Below, piece by piece: positions 16,574 through 24,483 of a stretch of DNA of 64,000 nucleotides. A program made the translations under genes and the position numbers. The notes beneath the pieces were generated by a model. The model was not told where the DNA came from. It worked only from the letters and a program-made list of their open reading frames with translations, and ran no database searches. Location: positions 416,020 to 480,019 of the forward strand of contig NZ_RJJQ01000001.1 in NCBI RefSeq assembly GCF_003724155.1, written 5' to 3'. This DNA comes from Flexivirga caeni (lineage in GTDB: Bacteria > Actinomycetota > Actinomycetes > Actinomycetales > Dermatophilaceae). Positions within the stretch are counted from its first letter, which is position 1. Every line of letters starts with the position of its first letter.

Positions 16574-17173
16574 ATGATCGAGCGCCAGCAGGTCGGGCGC
16601 CCCCGCAGCGAGCAGGCGCGGGCTGCGATCCTGCACGCGGTGGACGATCTCGTCGTCGAATCCGGTTATGGCGCAGTCACTCTCAAAGGCATCGCGGAAC
16701 GCGCCGGAGTGTCGCGGCAGACGATCTACCGGTGGTGGTCGACGAAGGCCGAGATCCTGCTCGAAGCAAGCGCCATCGACGCGCGCCAGGAGCTGCAGGT
16801 TCCGGCACACGAGACGCCCGCCGAGGATGTGGTCGCCTACCTCGACGCGCTGCTCGCATTCCTCAGCACGTCGGACGCCGGCACGGCCTACCGGGCGCTC
16901 GTCGGCGAAGCGCAGCACGACGCGAAGGTCGCCGAGTTGCTGCGTGATACCGACCCGGTCGGCCAGAGCGCGGCAGAGGTGATCGAGCGCGCGCTGCCCG
17001 GCCACGAAATGCGGCTGCCCGAGGCGACGGCCGAGCTGGTCGGTCCGGTGTTCTTCTGGGTGCTGAGCGGACGCGACCCCGCCGAGCTTGACACTGGTCG
17101 GCTGGCCGCAGCCTTCCTGCGGAACGGCCCGGGCGTTAGCCGCGCGACGGCTGCTCGGCGTCGCGGCCGGTGA
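16574..17173 (+). CDS. TetR-family transcriptional regulator
   Basis: A 199-residue repressor. Its helix-turn-helix lies at about residues 33-55 (TLKGIAERAGVSRQTIYRWW), and its C-terminal domain resembles the TetR_C_11 type, with the run VGPVFFWVLSG near the end. It is divergent from the epimerase-MFS operon and most likely represses it until a drug-like ligand binds. The last 38 bp overlap the 3' end of the convergent ABC permease gene, an odd but in-frame arrangement. Confidence 0.88.
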   Translation: MIERQQVGRPRSEQARAAILHAVDDLVVESGYGAVTLKGIAERAGVSRQTIYRWWSTKAEILLEASAIDARQELQVPAHETPAEDVVAYLDALLAFLSTSDAGTAYRALVGEAQHDAKVAELLRDTDPVGQSAAEVIERALPGHEMRLPEATAELVGPVFFWVLSGRDPAELDTGRLAAAFLRNGPGVSRATAARRRGR

Positions 17174-18371
17174 ACGCCTCGCGCAGGCTCAGCTTGCGCG
17201 AGGTCTGCAGCAGCGCGCGCCGATACATGCGTTCAGCCACCCGCAGGATCGCGTGGGCCCCGGCAAGCGCAATCACCAGGGATACCAACGGTTCCCACCA
17301 GGTGGCGTGTCCGGTCAGCACACGTGCGGGCATCGCGATGGTGGAGAAGACCGGCACGAAGGAGAGCACGGCCTGCGCGGTGCCCGTGACGAAGATGCCG
17401 CCGAAGAAGACGATCGCCACGAGCGCCGTCATCGGCGCCGATGTCGACTGCACGTCCTCCGACCGGGTCGCGAGCGCGCCGACGACCGCCCAGAGCGCCG
17501 CCAGCGCCAGGAAGCCGACCAGGAAGAACGGCACGAACCAGCCGATGCCGCCGGCCAGCTGGCCGAGCAGACTGCTATTGCCGGTGACCAGCAGCCCGCC
17601 GACGCCGACCAGCGCAAGCAGCACCACCTGCGCCATGGCCAGCACGGTGTTGCCGACGATCTTGCCGATCAGCAGCTGCCGCAACGGGATTGCCGCGGCA
17701 ATGATCTCCACGATGCGGTTCTGCTTCTCCTCGACGACGCTGTTGGCGATCGCCATACCGAAGAGCAAGGCCGCCAGATAGAAGAGCATGCCGAAGACGA
17801 CTCCGCCGATGCGCGCCGCCTTCACGTCGTGCCCGTTCGGCTGCAGCAGGCCGTAGGGCAAGTGAGCGCCACGCTGCAGGGCCGGCAGTGAGGTCCCGGC
17901 CGCAGCGGCGTTGCGTCGCACGGCATCCTCCTGCACGGCCTGCCCCAGATACGTCGCGAGCTGGGCGTCACGGTCGGACTTCGACACCAGCCGCCAGCCG
18001 TCGCCGGCGCGCAGCAGGCCCGCGTCGGCCTTCCCCGAGATCACCTCGGCTTCAACGTTTGCCGGTGAATTTGCCGGCACAGGAACGAGTTTCAGCTTGG
18101 CGTCGGCCGCTTGCGCCATACTCGACGCAGAGGTGACGACAGCAGTCGCGGCCGGGCCCTGGACGGCGATCTTCTTGGTCGACGTGTGCCCGGAGAAGGC
18201 GAATTGGATGCCGAGCACTGCCATCACCAGGACCAGCATCAGCGCGGTCGACACCAGGAAATTGCGATCGCGCAGCTTGACCCTGATCTCACGCGCGGCG
18301 ACCAGCCGCCATACCGAGCCGGTGGAGTCAGCGGCAGTGCGGGCCGGAGCAGCCAGGTCGTGGGCGGTCAT
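17136..18371 (-). CDS. ABC-2 type transporter permease
   Basis: A 411-residue permease of the NatB/YhaP type. It has a cytoplasmic start, one membrane helix at about residues 38-58, a large extracellular domain to about residue 195, and then five or six helices. These include GVVFGMLFYLAALLFGMAIA and the conserved loop VEEKQNRIVEI, which is typical of this family. It pairs with the ATP-binding protein encoded upstream, with a four-base overlap. The substrate is unknown; relatives export sodium, drugs or lipids. Confidence 0.9.
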   Translation of the reverse strand: MTAHDLAAPARTAADSTGSVWRLVAAREIRVKLRDRNFLVSTALMLVLVMAVLGIQFAFSGHTSTKKIAVQGPAATAVVTSASSMAQAADAKLKLVPVPANSPANVEAEVISGKADAGLLRAGDGWRLVSKSDRDAQLATYLGQAVQEDAVRRNAAAAGTSLPALQRGAHLPYGLLQPNGHDVKAARIGGVVFGMLFYLAALLFGMAIANSVVEEKQNRIVEIIAAAIPLRQLLIGKIVGNTVLAMAQVVLLALVGVGGLLVTGNSSLLGQLAGGIGWFVPFFLVGFLALAALWAVVGALATRSEDVQSTSAPMTALVAIVFFGGIFVTGTAQAVLSFVPVFSTIAMPARVLTGHATWWEPLVSLVIALAGAHAILRVAERMYRRALLQTSRKLSLREAFTGRDAEQPSRG

Positions 18372-19249
18372 CGGGTCACCTCGCGGTAGATGTCGGCGAC
18401 GGAGGGCACGAGTTCGGCGAGTTCACGCACCGAGCCGCGTCGCATCGCTTCGGTGAGCAGCCGGTCGGTGTCGGCTTCGGACGCCAACTGCACGATGGCT
18501 GTGTTGCCGGACACGTCGATGGCCTGCAACCAGTCCAGGTCCCGGACCCAGCCGACATCGGTGCCGGCGACCAGCCGGTGGCGGATCGTTCCGCTGCGGC
18601 GGAGCTGCTCCGCGTCGCCGTCCGCAACCACCCGGCCGCGCGCGAGGATCACGATGCGATCGCAGAGCCGCTCGACCAGGTCGAGCTGGTGGGAGGAGAA
18701 GAGCACCGGGACACCGGCCGCGGTGAACTCCCGCAGCAGCACGACCATGTCGTCCACGGCAGCCGGATCGAGCCCGGAGAACGGCTCGTCGAGGATGAGC
18801 ATCGTCGGCCGGGAGATCACCGCGGCAATGATCTGGACGCGCTGCTGATTGCCCAGCGACAAGGTCTCCAGCTTGTCCTTCGCCCGCTCGGCGAGGCTGA
18901 AGCGGGACAGCAGCTCGTGCGCTCGATCACGTGCCTCCGGCCGCGAAACCCCGTGCAGTTGCGCGAGATAGGCAAGTTGCTCCACGATCGACTGCTTCGG
19001 ATAGAGACCGCGCTCCTCGGGCATGTAGCCGAAATCGCGGCGGTCGCTTGCGGTGAGTTCCTGCCCCTCCCACCGCATCGAGCCGGAGCTTTGCGCGAGC
19101 ACGCCCATGATCATCCGCATGATGGTCGTCTTGCCGGCGCCGTTGCCTCCGACAAACCCGACCAGGTGCCCGTCCGGCACCTCGAAGCTCACCTCGTCGA
19201 CCGCCAGGGCATCGCCGAAGCACCGGGTGAGTTGCTCGACCTGCAGCAT
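18368..19249 (-). CDS. ABC transporter ATP-binding protein
   Basis: A 293-residue ATPase with Walker A GGNGAGKT (residues 34-41), signature LSLGNQQRV, Walker B MLILDEPFSGLDP and a switch His in FSSHQLD. The C-terminal extension after residue 215 resembles DUF4162, as in the NatA/DrrA exporters. It forms the exporter with the permease encoded downstream. The promoter should lie in the 234 bp upstream, which hold copy B of the dispersed inverted repeat. Confidence 0.93.
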   Translation of the reverse strand: MLQVEQLTRCFGDALAVDEVSFEVPDGHLVGFVGGNGAGKTTIMRMIMGVLAQSSGSMRWEGQELTASDRRDFGYMPEERGLYPKQSIVEQLAYLAQLHGVSRPEARDRAHELLSRFSLAERAKDKLETLSLGNQQRVQIIAAVISRPTMLILDEPFSGLDPAAVDDMVVLLREFTAAGVPVLFSSHQLDLVERLCDRIVILARGRVVADGDAEQLRRSGTIRHRLVAGTDVGWVRDLDWLQAIDVSGNTAIVQLASEADTDRLLTEAMRRGSVRELAELVPSVADIYREVTR

Positions 19250-19377
19250 CAGCAGCCTCCTTCCGTCGCACCGTCCCTGACGTGCCCCACGGTATGGCGC
19301 AGGCTGTGCCCACCGGATCCGGCGCGCGGCGGAGTTTCGGTGTCCGGCAGCTCATCCGTCGTGGGACGGAGATCGTG

Positions 19378-19441
19378 AGTGACGGCGGCTTCGCCGAGTG
19401 ACGGTGTGATTTCGGCGTCACTCGGCGAGGAAGCCGTCATT
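19378..19441. repeat. Long inverted repeat, copy B of a dispersed element
   Basis: Arms 19378-19403 and 19416-19441 pair over 26 bp with a few mismatches around a 12-bp centre. The element shares the AGTGACGG...GCCGA motif and the GAGGAAGCCGTCA arm with copy A at 10986-11049. It lies between the ABC exporter operon and serS. Confidence 0.75.
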
Positions 19442-19483
19442 CGCGAGATGGGGGCGACGACCGGGCGGGGAAGCGCGCTCAGG

Positions 19484-20794
19484 TCACGCGGGGCGTATGA
19501 CGTCCGTGCCCAGGAACGGCTGCAGCGCCCGCGGCACGCGCACAGAGCCGTCGGCCTGCTGGTGATTTTCCAGCAGCGCGACGATCGGGCGGGTGTCGGT
19601 GAGCATCGTGCCGTTCAGCGTCGCGACGAACGAGGTCTTGCCGTCGTCCCCACGCTGGCGGATGTTCAGCCGGCGCGCCTGGTACGTCGTGCAGTTCGAG
19701 GTCGAGGTCAGCTCGCGGTATTTCCCCTGCGTCGGCACCCACGCCTCACAGTCAAACTTGCGCGCGGCCGAGCCGCCGAGGTCACCGGCGGCGACGTCGA
19801 TCACCCGGTAGGGCAACTCGAGACCGTCCAGCAGGCGGCGCTCGATGCGCAGCAGGTTCTGGTGCTCGGCGACCGCTTCCTCCGGCGTGCAGTAGATGAA
19901 CATCTCGGTCTTGGTGAACTGATGGACCCGGAAGATGCCACGGGTGTCCTTGCCGTAGGAACCTGCCTCACGGCGGTAACACGTCGACGTCGCGGTGTAC
20001 CGCAACGGCCCGGCGGACAGATCGATGATCTCGTCGGTGTGGTAGCCGGCGAGCGCCACCTCACTGGTGCCGGTGAGGTAGAGATCTGCCGACTCCAGGT
20101 GGTAGACGTCCTCGTGCGCGTCGAGGTAGCCCGTGCCGCCCATGGTTGCCGGGCTGACCAGAGTCGGGACCACCAGCGGAGTGAAGCCCTCCTCGACCGC
20201 GATGCTCTGGGCGTAAGCCATCAGCGCGTTCGACAGCCGGGCACCCGCGCCCTTGAGGAAATAAAAACGCGACCCGCTGACTTTCGCCCCGCGCTCCATG
20301 TCGATCGCGCCGAGCCGCTCGCCGAGCGTCAGGTGGTCGAGCGGCTCGAAGTCGAACTCCCTTGGCTCGCCGACGGTTTCGAGTGTGACGAAGTCGTCCT
20401 CGCCGCCGGCCGGCACCCCGTCGATGACGATGTTGTCCAGCTCGCGGATCAGCGCGGCAAACTCCTTGTCCTCCTGGTCGGCGGCCGCCTCCCGCTGCTT
20501 CACCTTCGCCGCGAGCTCCGCGGCGCGTGTGCGCGCCTCGTCGGCCTCCTGCTGGAGCGTCTCGACGTCACCCGAGCCGGACTTCCTGGCGCCGGCGAGC
20601 TTGCCCATCGCCGCGCCCACCGACTTGCTGACCGACTTCTGCTGCGCCCGCAGGCTCTCGAACTCGGTGATGGAAGCGCGGCGCTTCTCGTCGGCGGCGA
20701 GCACCTGGTCGACCAGGGACTCGTCGGCGCCGCGAGCTCGCTGGCTGGCACGCACCAGGTCGGGGTTCTCACGCACTAGCAAAATGTCGATCAC
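19484..20794 (-). CDS. serS: Seryl-tRNA synthetase
   Basis: A 436-residue class II synthetase that charges tRNA-Ser. The N-terminal antiparallel coiled coil (about residues 28-105) is clear from its E, A, K and R-rich heptads. Class II motif 2 (STCYRREAG) and motif 3, near the end in [18 protein letters not shown], are present, with the serine-binding TGTSEVAL. It starts at GTG 20794 ([12 protein letters not shown]), the usual first residues; longer same-frame readings run antisense through other genes. It is divergent from the lipid-kinase-like gene at 20879. Confidence 0.96.
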   Translation of the reverse strand: MIDILLVRENPDLVRASQRARGADESLVDQVLAADEKRRASITEFESLRAQQKSVSKSVGAAMGKLAGARKSGSGDVETLQQEADEARTRAAELAAKVKQREAAADQEDKEFAALIRELDNIVIDGVPAGGEDDFVTLETVGEPREFDFEPLDHLTLGERLGAIDMERGAKVSGSRFYFLKGAGARLSNALMAYAQSIAVEEGFTPLVVPTLVSPATMGGTGYLDAHEDVYHLESADLYLTGTSEVALAGYHTDEIIDLSAGPLRYTATSTCYRREAGSYGKDTRGIFRVHQFTKTEMFIYCTPEEAVAEHQNLLRIERRLLDGLELPYRVIDVAAGDLGGSAARKFDCEAWVPTQGKYRELTSTSNCTTYQARRLNIRQRGDDGKTSFVATLNGTMLTDTRPIVALLENHQQADGSVRVPRALQPFLGTDVIRPA

Positions 20795-20878
20795 GACAGG
20801 CAAGGCTACGCGGCGCCCGGGTGCCGCGTGCAACCCGATAACGTCACCCCCGACCTCTAACACGGGCACAGGAGAAAG

Positions 20879-21802
20879 GTGGCGGCGGTGAAACGTGGCG
20901 CGATCGTCGTCAACCCCACCAAGGTCAAGGACCTGCGCTCGGTGCGCGACCACCTGACGGCGGTGTTCCGCGGCGACGGCTGGGCGGCTCCGCTCTGGTT
21001 CGAGACGACGGGTGACGAACCGGGCACCGCTCAGGCGTATGACGCCCTCGCCCAGCACGCCGATCTGCTCGTCGCGCTCGGCGGAGACGGCACCGTGCGG
21101 TGCGTGGCGGCCGCGCTGCTCGGCACGGGCGTCCCTCTCGCGGTCCTCGCCGGGGGCACCGGCAACCTGTTCGCCCGCCAGCTGGGGCTGCCGGTCGGCC
21201 GGTATGCAGACGCCCTGCGCATCGGCCTGGCCGGCGTGGACACACCGATCGACGCCATCCGGATCGACCTGGACACCACGGGTTCCGGCGAGTTCGACGA
21301 CCACCACATGGGCCTGGTCATGGGCGGCATCGGCCGGGACGCAGACATCATGGCCGACACGACCGAGCGGCTGAAGTCCCGGATCAGCTGGGCGGCATAC
21401 CTCGTGGCCGGGCTGCGGCAATTCAGCCACGAGCTGATCCCGGCGACCATCGGCTTCGACGACCAGCCGCCCTTCACCCGCGAGGTCTCCGCCGTGCTCG
21501 CCGGCAACTGCGGACTGCTGCAAGGTGGCATGCGGCTGATGCCGGACGCCGTCGTGGACGACGGACTGCTGGACGCCGTCGTCGTGCGCGGCAGCGGACT
21601 GCACTGGGTGCCCGTCTTCGGCAAGGTGCTCAGTCGCTCCCGCACCGACTCGACGCATTTCCGCCGGGCGCAGTGCGCCGAGATCGTCGTGCAGGTGCCT
21701 CGGCCGGAGCGCGTCGAGGTCGACGGCGACGTGATCGGCACGGCTCGTGCTGCACGCTTCCGCGCGGACCGCGGCGCGCTGACCGTGCGGCTGCCCAGGT
21801 GA
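20879..21802 (+). CDS. Diacylglycerol kinase catalytic-domain protein
   Basis: A 307-residue protein of the DAGK/sphingosine kinase family. The nucleotide-binding motif [11 protein letters not shown] lies near residue 68, and the second glycine motif [13 protein letters not shown] near residue 98. It should phosphorylate a lipid or lipid-like substrate with ATP; the actual substrate varies in actinobacteria. The start is the GTG at 20879 just after AGGAG; a GTG nine bases later is the alternative. Its stop shares a base with the start of the SRPBCC gene. Confidence 0.88.
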   Translation: MAAVKRGAIVVNPTKVKDLRSVRDHLTAVFRGDGWAAPLWFETTGDEPGTAQAYDALAQHADLLVALGGDGTVRCVAAALLGTGVPLAVLAGGTGNLFARQLGLPVGRYADALRIGLAGVDTPIDAIRIDLDTTGSGEFDDHHMGLVMGGIGRDADIMADTTERLKSRISWAAYLVAGLRQFSHELIPATIGFDDQPPFTREVSAVLAGNCGLLQGGMRLMPDAVVDDGLLDAVVVRGSGLHWVPVFGKVLSRSRTDSTHFRRAQCAEIVVQVPRPERVEVDGDVIGTARAARFRADRGALTVRLPR

Positions 21803-22272
21803 TGAACCGACGTTTCCGGTTTGCCAGCACCCATCGGCTCTGCGCGCCACGTGACGCGGTCTTCGACATACTCGCCGACGCGGAGCGCTGGCCGCAGTGG
21901 TGGCCGCAGATCCGGTCGATCACCCGGTATGACGACGCCCACGGGGCGGCGCAGATCCGCAGCGTGCTGCCACTGACCCTGCACGTGGAGCTGACCTCCG
22001 AGCTCGCGGATCGCGAATCCGGTGTGTTACGAGCCGAATTGGCCGGCGACTTGGTGGGCTGGTCGCAATTCGAGCTGCGCGCGGCAGGCGCGGCCACCAC
22101 GATCCTGAAATACACCCAGGAGGTGGACTTCGCACCGTCGGGTGTGGCGGCGAGACTGGGCGCGCTGCCACTCTCGCGACCGGTGCTGCTGGCCAACCAC
22201 TGGTTCATGATGCGCAGCGGGATGCGCCGGCTCGCTGACGCGGCCGAGGGCCGGGCGCCGAGACACAGCTGA
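21802..22272 (+). CDS. SRPBCC/START-like lipid-binding domain protein
   Basis: A 156-residue protein beginning with the polyketide cyclase/START-like pattern [20 protein letters not shown], followed by alternating strands and a C-terminal amphipathic helix. Such folds bind hydrophobic ligands. It is coupled to the lipid-kinase-like gene (stop and start share a base), so a role around a lipid intermediate is plausible. The ligand is unknown. Confidence 0.85.
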   Translation: MNRRFRFASTHRLCAPRDAVFDILADAERWPQWWPQIRSITRYDDAHGAAQIRSVLPLTLHVELTSELADRESGVLRAELAGDLVGWSQFELRAAGAATTILKYTQEVDFAPSGVAARLGALPLSRPVLLANHWFMMRSGMRRLADAAEGRAPRHS

Positions 22273-22339
22273 AACGGTCATAATCGACACGCCACGTGGG
22301 GGTCGATCCGGTCCGCACACCCGATGACCGAGGATTCGC

Positions 22340-23077
22340 ATGGAGACCCGCAGATCGAAGCGTCGGTCCCGCAAAGTCGCGGGGGCGGCGATCGCAGCCG
22401 GCGTCGTCGTGCTGATCGCAGGTGGCGTCACGCTCGCGACCGCGCTGCACCACGACTCCGCCGGCGCGGCCGCGGCGGAGTCCGCCGGCACCCTCAGCTC
22501 GGGTGGAATCTCCGCACACTCCTCGTCGGCGTCGAAGTCGGGCAGCGCCAGCGGCACACACGGCAAGACCCACCTGACCGCCCTCCCCAACCCAACCGGC
22601 CACAGCACCCGGGTGCCAATCGCGAATCCCGCTGGGGCGCCGTGCATTCCGCGCAACCTCAACGTCGCGGGAGTGGGCATCGACGAGTCCGTGGTGCCGA
22701 TGGGCACCAACGCGCAGGGCCAGATCTATCCGCCCCCGCACACGACCCTGTGGTACGACCGCTCGGCGCAACCCGGGCAGGACGGCATCGCCGTGATCGC
22801 CGGTCACGTCACATATGACGGCCCCGACAACTTCTACAACCTGCGCAATGTCGAGGTCGGCACCCGCGTCACCATCACCTGCGCGAACGCCAAGGTGGTC
22901 AAGCTGACCGTCACCGGCATGCAGTCGATCCCGAAGCCGGCCCTGACCACCGACCAGCGGGTCTGGGGTGCCAGCGCGACCCCGGTGGTCACGTTGGTCA
23001 CCTGTGACATCAAGTCACCGATGATCGCCGGTCACCACCTGAACAACTTCGTGGTGTGGGCCAAGCCGATGGCGTAG
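22340..23077 (+). CDS. Class F-like sortase domain protein, catalytic Arg not evident
   Basis: A 245-residue exported protein with a basic N-terminus (KRRSRK) and a membrane anchor at about residues 17-36. A Ser/Gly/Ala-rich linker leads to a sortase domain from about residue 95. The catalytic His is residue 156 (AGHVTY) and the Cys residue 222 (TLVTCD). In class F sortases an Arg stands shortly before the final VVV strand; here that stretch reads GHHLNNFVVWA and shows no Arg. It may be an altered or inactive enzyme. No sorting substrate is encoded next to it. Confidence 0.82.
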   Translation: METRRSKRRSRKVAGAAIAAGVVVLIAGGVTLATALHHDSAGAAAAESAGTLSSGGISAHSSSASKSGSASGTHGKTHLTALPNPTGHSTRVPIANPAGAPCIPRNLNVAGVGIDESVVPMGTNAQGQIYPPPHTTLWYDRSAQPGQDGIAVIAGHVTYDGPDNFYNLRNVEVGTRVTITCANAKVVKLTVTGMQSIPKPALTTDQRVWGASATPVVTLVTCDIKSPMIAGHHLNNFVVWAKPMA

Positions 23078-23098
23078 CGACCTCGCCTATCCGGCCGG

Positions 23099-23953
23099 TC
23101 AGACGCGCTCGGGAGCTGCCGGGTAGACGCCGAGGATCTTCACGTCGGTGGTGAAGAAGCGCAACTCGTCCAGCGCCCGCGCGAGCGCAGGCTCATCCGG
23201 GTGGCCGTCGACCTCACTGAGGAACTGAGTGGCCGCGAACCTCCCGCCGACCATGTAGGACTCCAGCTTGGTCATATTGATGCCGTTGGTCGCGAAGCCT
23301 CCGAGCGCCTTGTAGAGAGCGGCCGGGATGTTGCGGACGTTGAAGATGAAACTGGTCACCATGGGTCCCGAACCCACCGGCGGCACCACGAAATCGCGCG
23401 ACAGCACGACGAACCGGGTCGTGTTGTGGTCCTCGTCCTCGATGTCGTCCCGCAGCACCTCCAGCCCGTAGATGGACGCGGCGAGCGGCGGGCTGATCGC
23501 CGCCATCGTCAGGTCGCCGGCCTCGGCCACCTCACGCGCCGCGCCCGCGGTGTCACCGGAGATCACCGGCTCCAGACCGAGTTCGCGGATCACCTTGCGG
23601 CACTGCCCCAGCGCGTGTACATGACTGTGCACCGTGCGCAGCTGGCCGGTCGACACACCCGGCACGGCCATCAGCGCGAACCGGACCCGGTGGAAGTGTT
23701 CGGCCACGATGTGCAACCGGCTGGCCGGCAGGAAGTGGTGTATGTCGGAGACGCGTCCCGCCAGCGAGTTGTCGATCGGGATCAGCGCCAGGTCGGCTTC
23801 CGGACCGCCGGAGTCGGTGCGCTCGACCGTGGCGAAGACGTCCTCGAACGACGCACACGGCACTGCTTCCAGCTGCGGATATTCGCGTTCGCACACCGTG
23901 TGCGAGTTGGAGCCGGGTTCGCCCTGATAGGCGATGCGTCGAGGTTGGATCAC
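23099..23953 (-). CDS. pheA: Prephenate dehydratase
   Basis: A 284-residue monofunctional enzyme that makes phenylpyruvate from prephenate. It starts RRIAYQGEPGSNSH, has the catalytic-domain motif NTTRFVVLSRD near residue 185, and a C-terminal ACT regulatory domain from about residue 200. There TKLESYMVGG replaces the more usual ESRP motif, so phenylalanine feedback may differ from the E. coli pattern. The upstream 530 bp is a repeat-rich spacer. Confidence 0.94.
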   Translation of the reverse strand: MIQPRRIAYQGEPGSNSHTVCEREYPQLEAVPCASFEDVFATVERTDSGGPEADLALIPIDNSLAGRVSDIHHFLPASRLHIVAEHFHRVRFALMAVPGVSTGQLRTVHSHVHALGQCRKVIRELGLEPVISGDTAGAAREVAEAGDLTMAAISPPLAASIYGLEVLRDDIEDEDHNTTRFVVLSRDFVVPPVGSGPMVTSFIFNVRNIPAALYKALGGFATNGINMTKLESYMVGGRFAATQFLSEVDGHPDEPALARALDELRFFTTDVKILGVYPAAPERV

Positions 23954-24483
23954 CCGCGAAGCCTACGGAATGTGCCGCATGCCGGACAGCCCGGTCACTG
24001 CGTGGACAGCGTTCTGTGGTTCCGTCCCGTTGTCGCGACCGTCGCGCCTCCGGGACGCCATACCACCGATTTCGCGTCCCCAACTCGCGACCGTCGCGCC
24101 TCCGGGACACCTTCCGCGCCGAATCCCGTCCCTAACGCGCGACCGTCGCCGGTTAGGTACAGGTTTCACGCGAAATCGCATGCCGAAACGGCAACCGTTG
24201 CCGGAAATGTACGCCCGCGCCCGGATTTTCGCCCGCAAGCTGCTGGTCTCGCGCGATCTTCACGCCCGAGTGGGAACTTACTGGCGAGTATGGCGTGGTT
24301 ACCCGGAAGTAACTGCCCACTCGGGACAGTCGTCGCAGTTGTGGGCGCCGCGGCCGTCCCGCACTCGCGACCGTCGCGCCTCCGGGACACCACACACCAC
24401 ACACCACACGCCAGGCGCCGTCCGCCATACCACCAGCCGAATGAGCACCGGCGCCGAATGCTCGGTCCCGTACGCTGTGGCTG
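23954..24483. other. 530-bp repeat-rich intergenic spacer
   Basis: Divergent spacer between pheA and the 724-residue membrane protein gene. It contains three perfect copies of a 23-bp repeat, a copy of the CGACCGTCG..GGTTA element at 24140, a perfect CGGCAAC-C-GTTGCCG palindrome at 24189-24203, and a CA-rich run near 24390-24412. Open frames here are low-complexity translations of the repeats and show no coding pattern. Confidence 0.7.
24034..24388 (+). repeat. Three copies of a 23-bp direct repeat
   Basis: The unit begins CGCGACCGTCGCG and ends CCTCCGGGAC. Perfect copies lie at 24034-24056, 24086-24108 and 24366-24388; a truncated copy starts at 24138. Spacing is irregular (52 and 280 bp), which argues against a CRISPR array. 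Each perfect copy follows a related CGTCCC-type segment, so the true unit may be about 35 bp. Confidence 0.8.

Noticed and set aside
24034..24388. CRISPR array
   Set aside because: Only three exact repeats with irregular spacing (52 and 280 bp) and no cas genes nearby.
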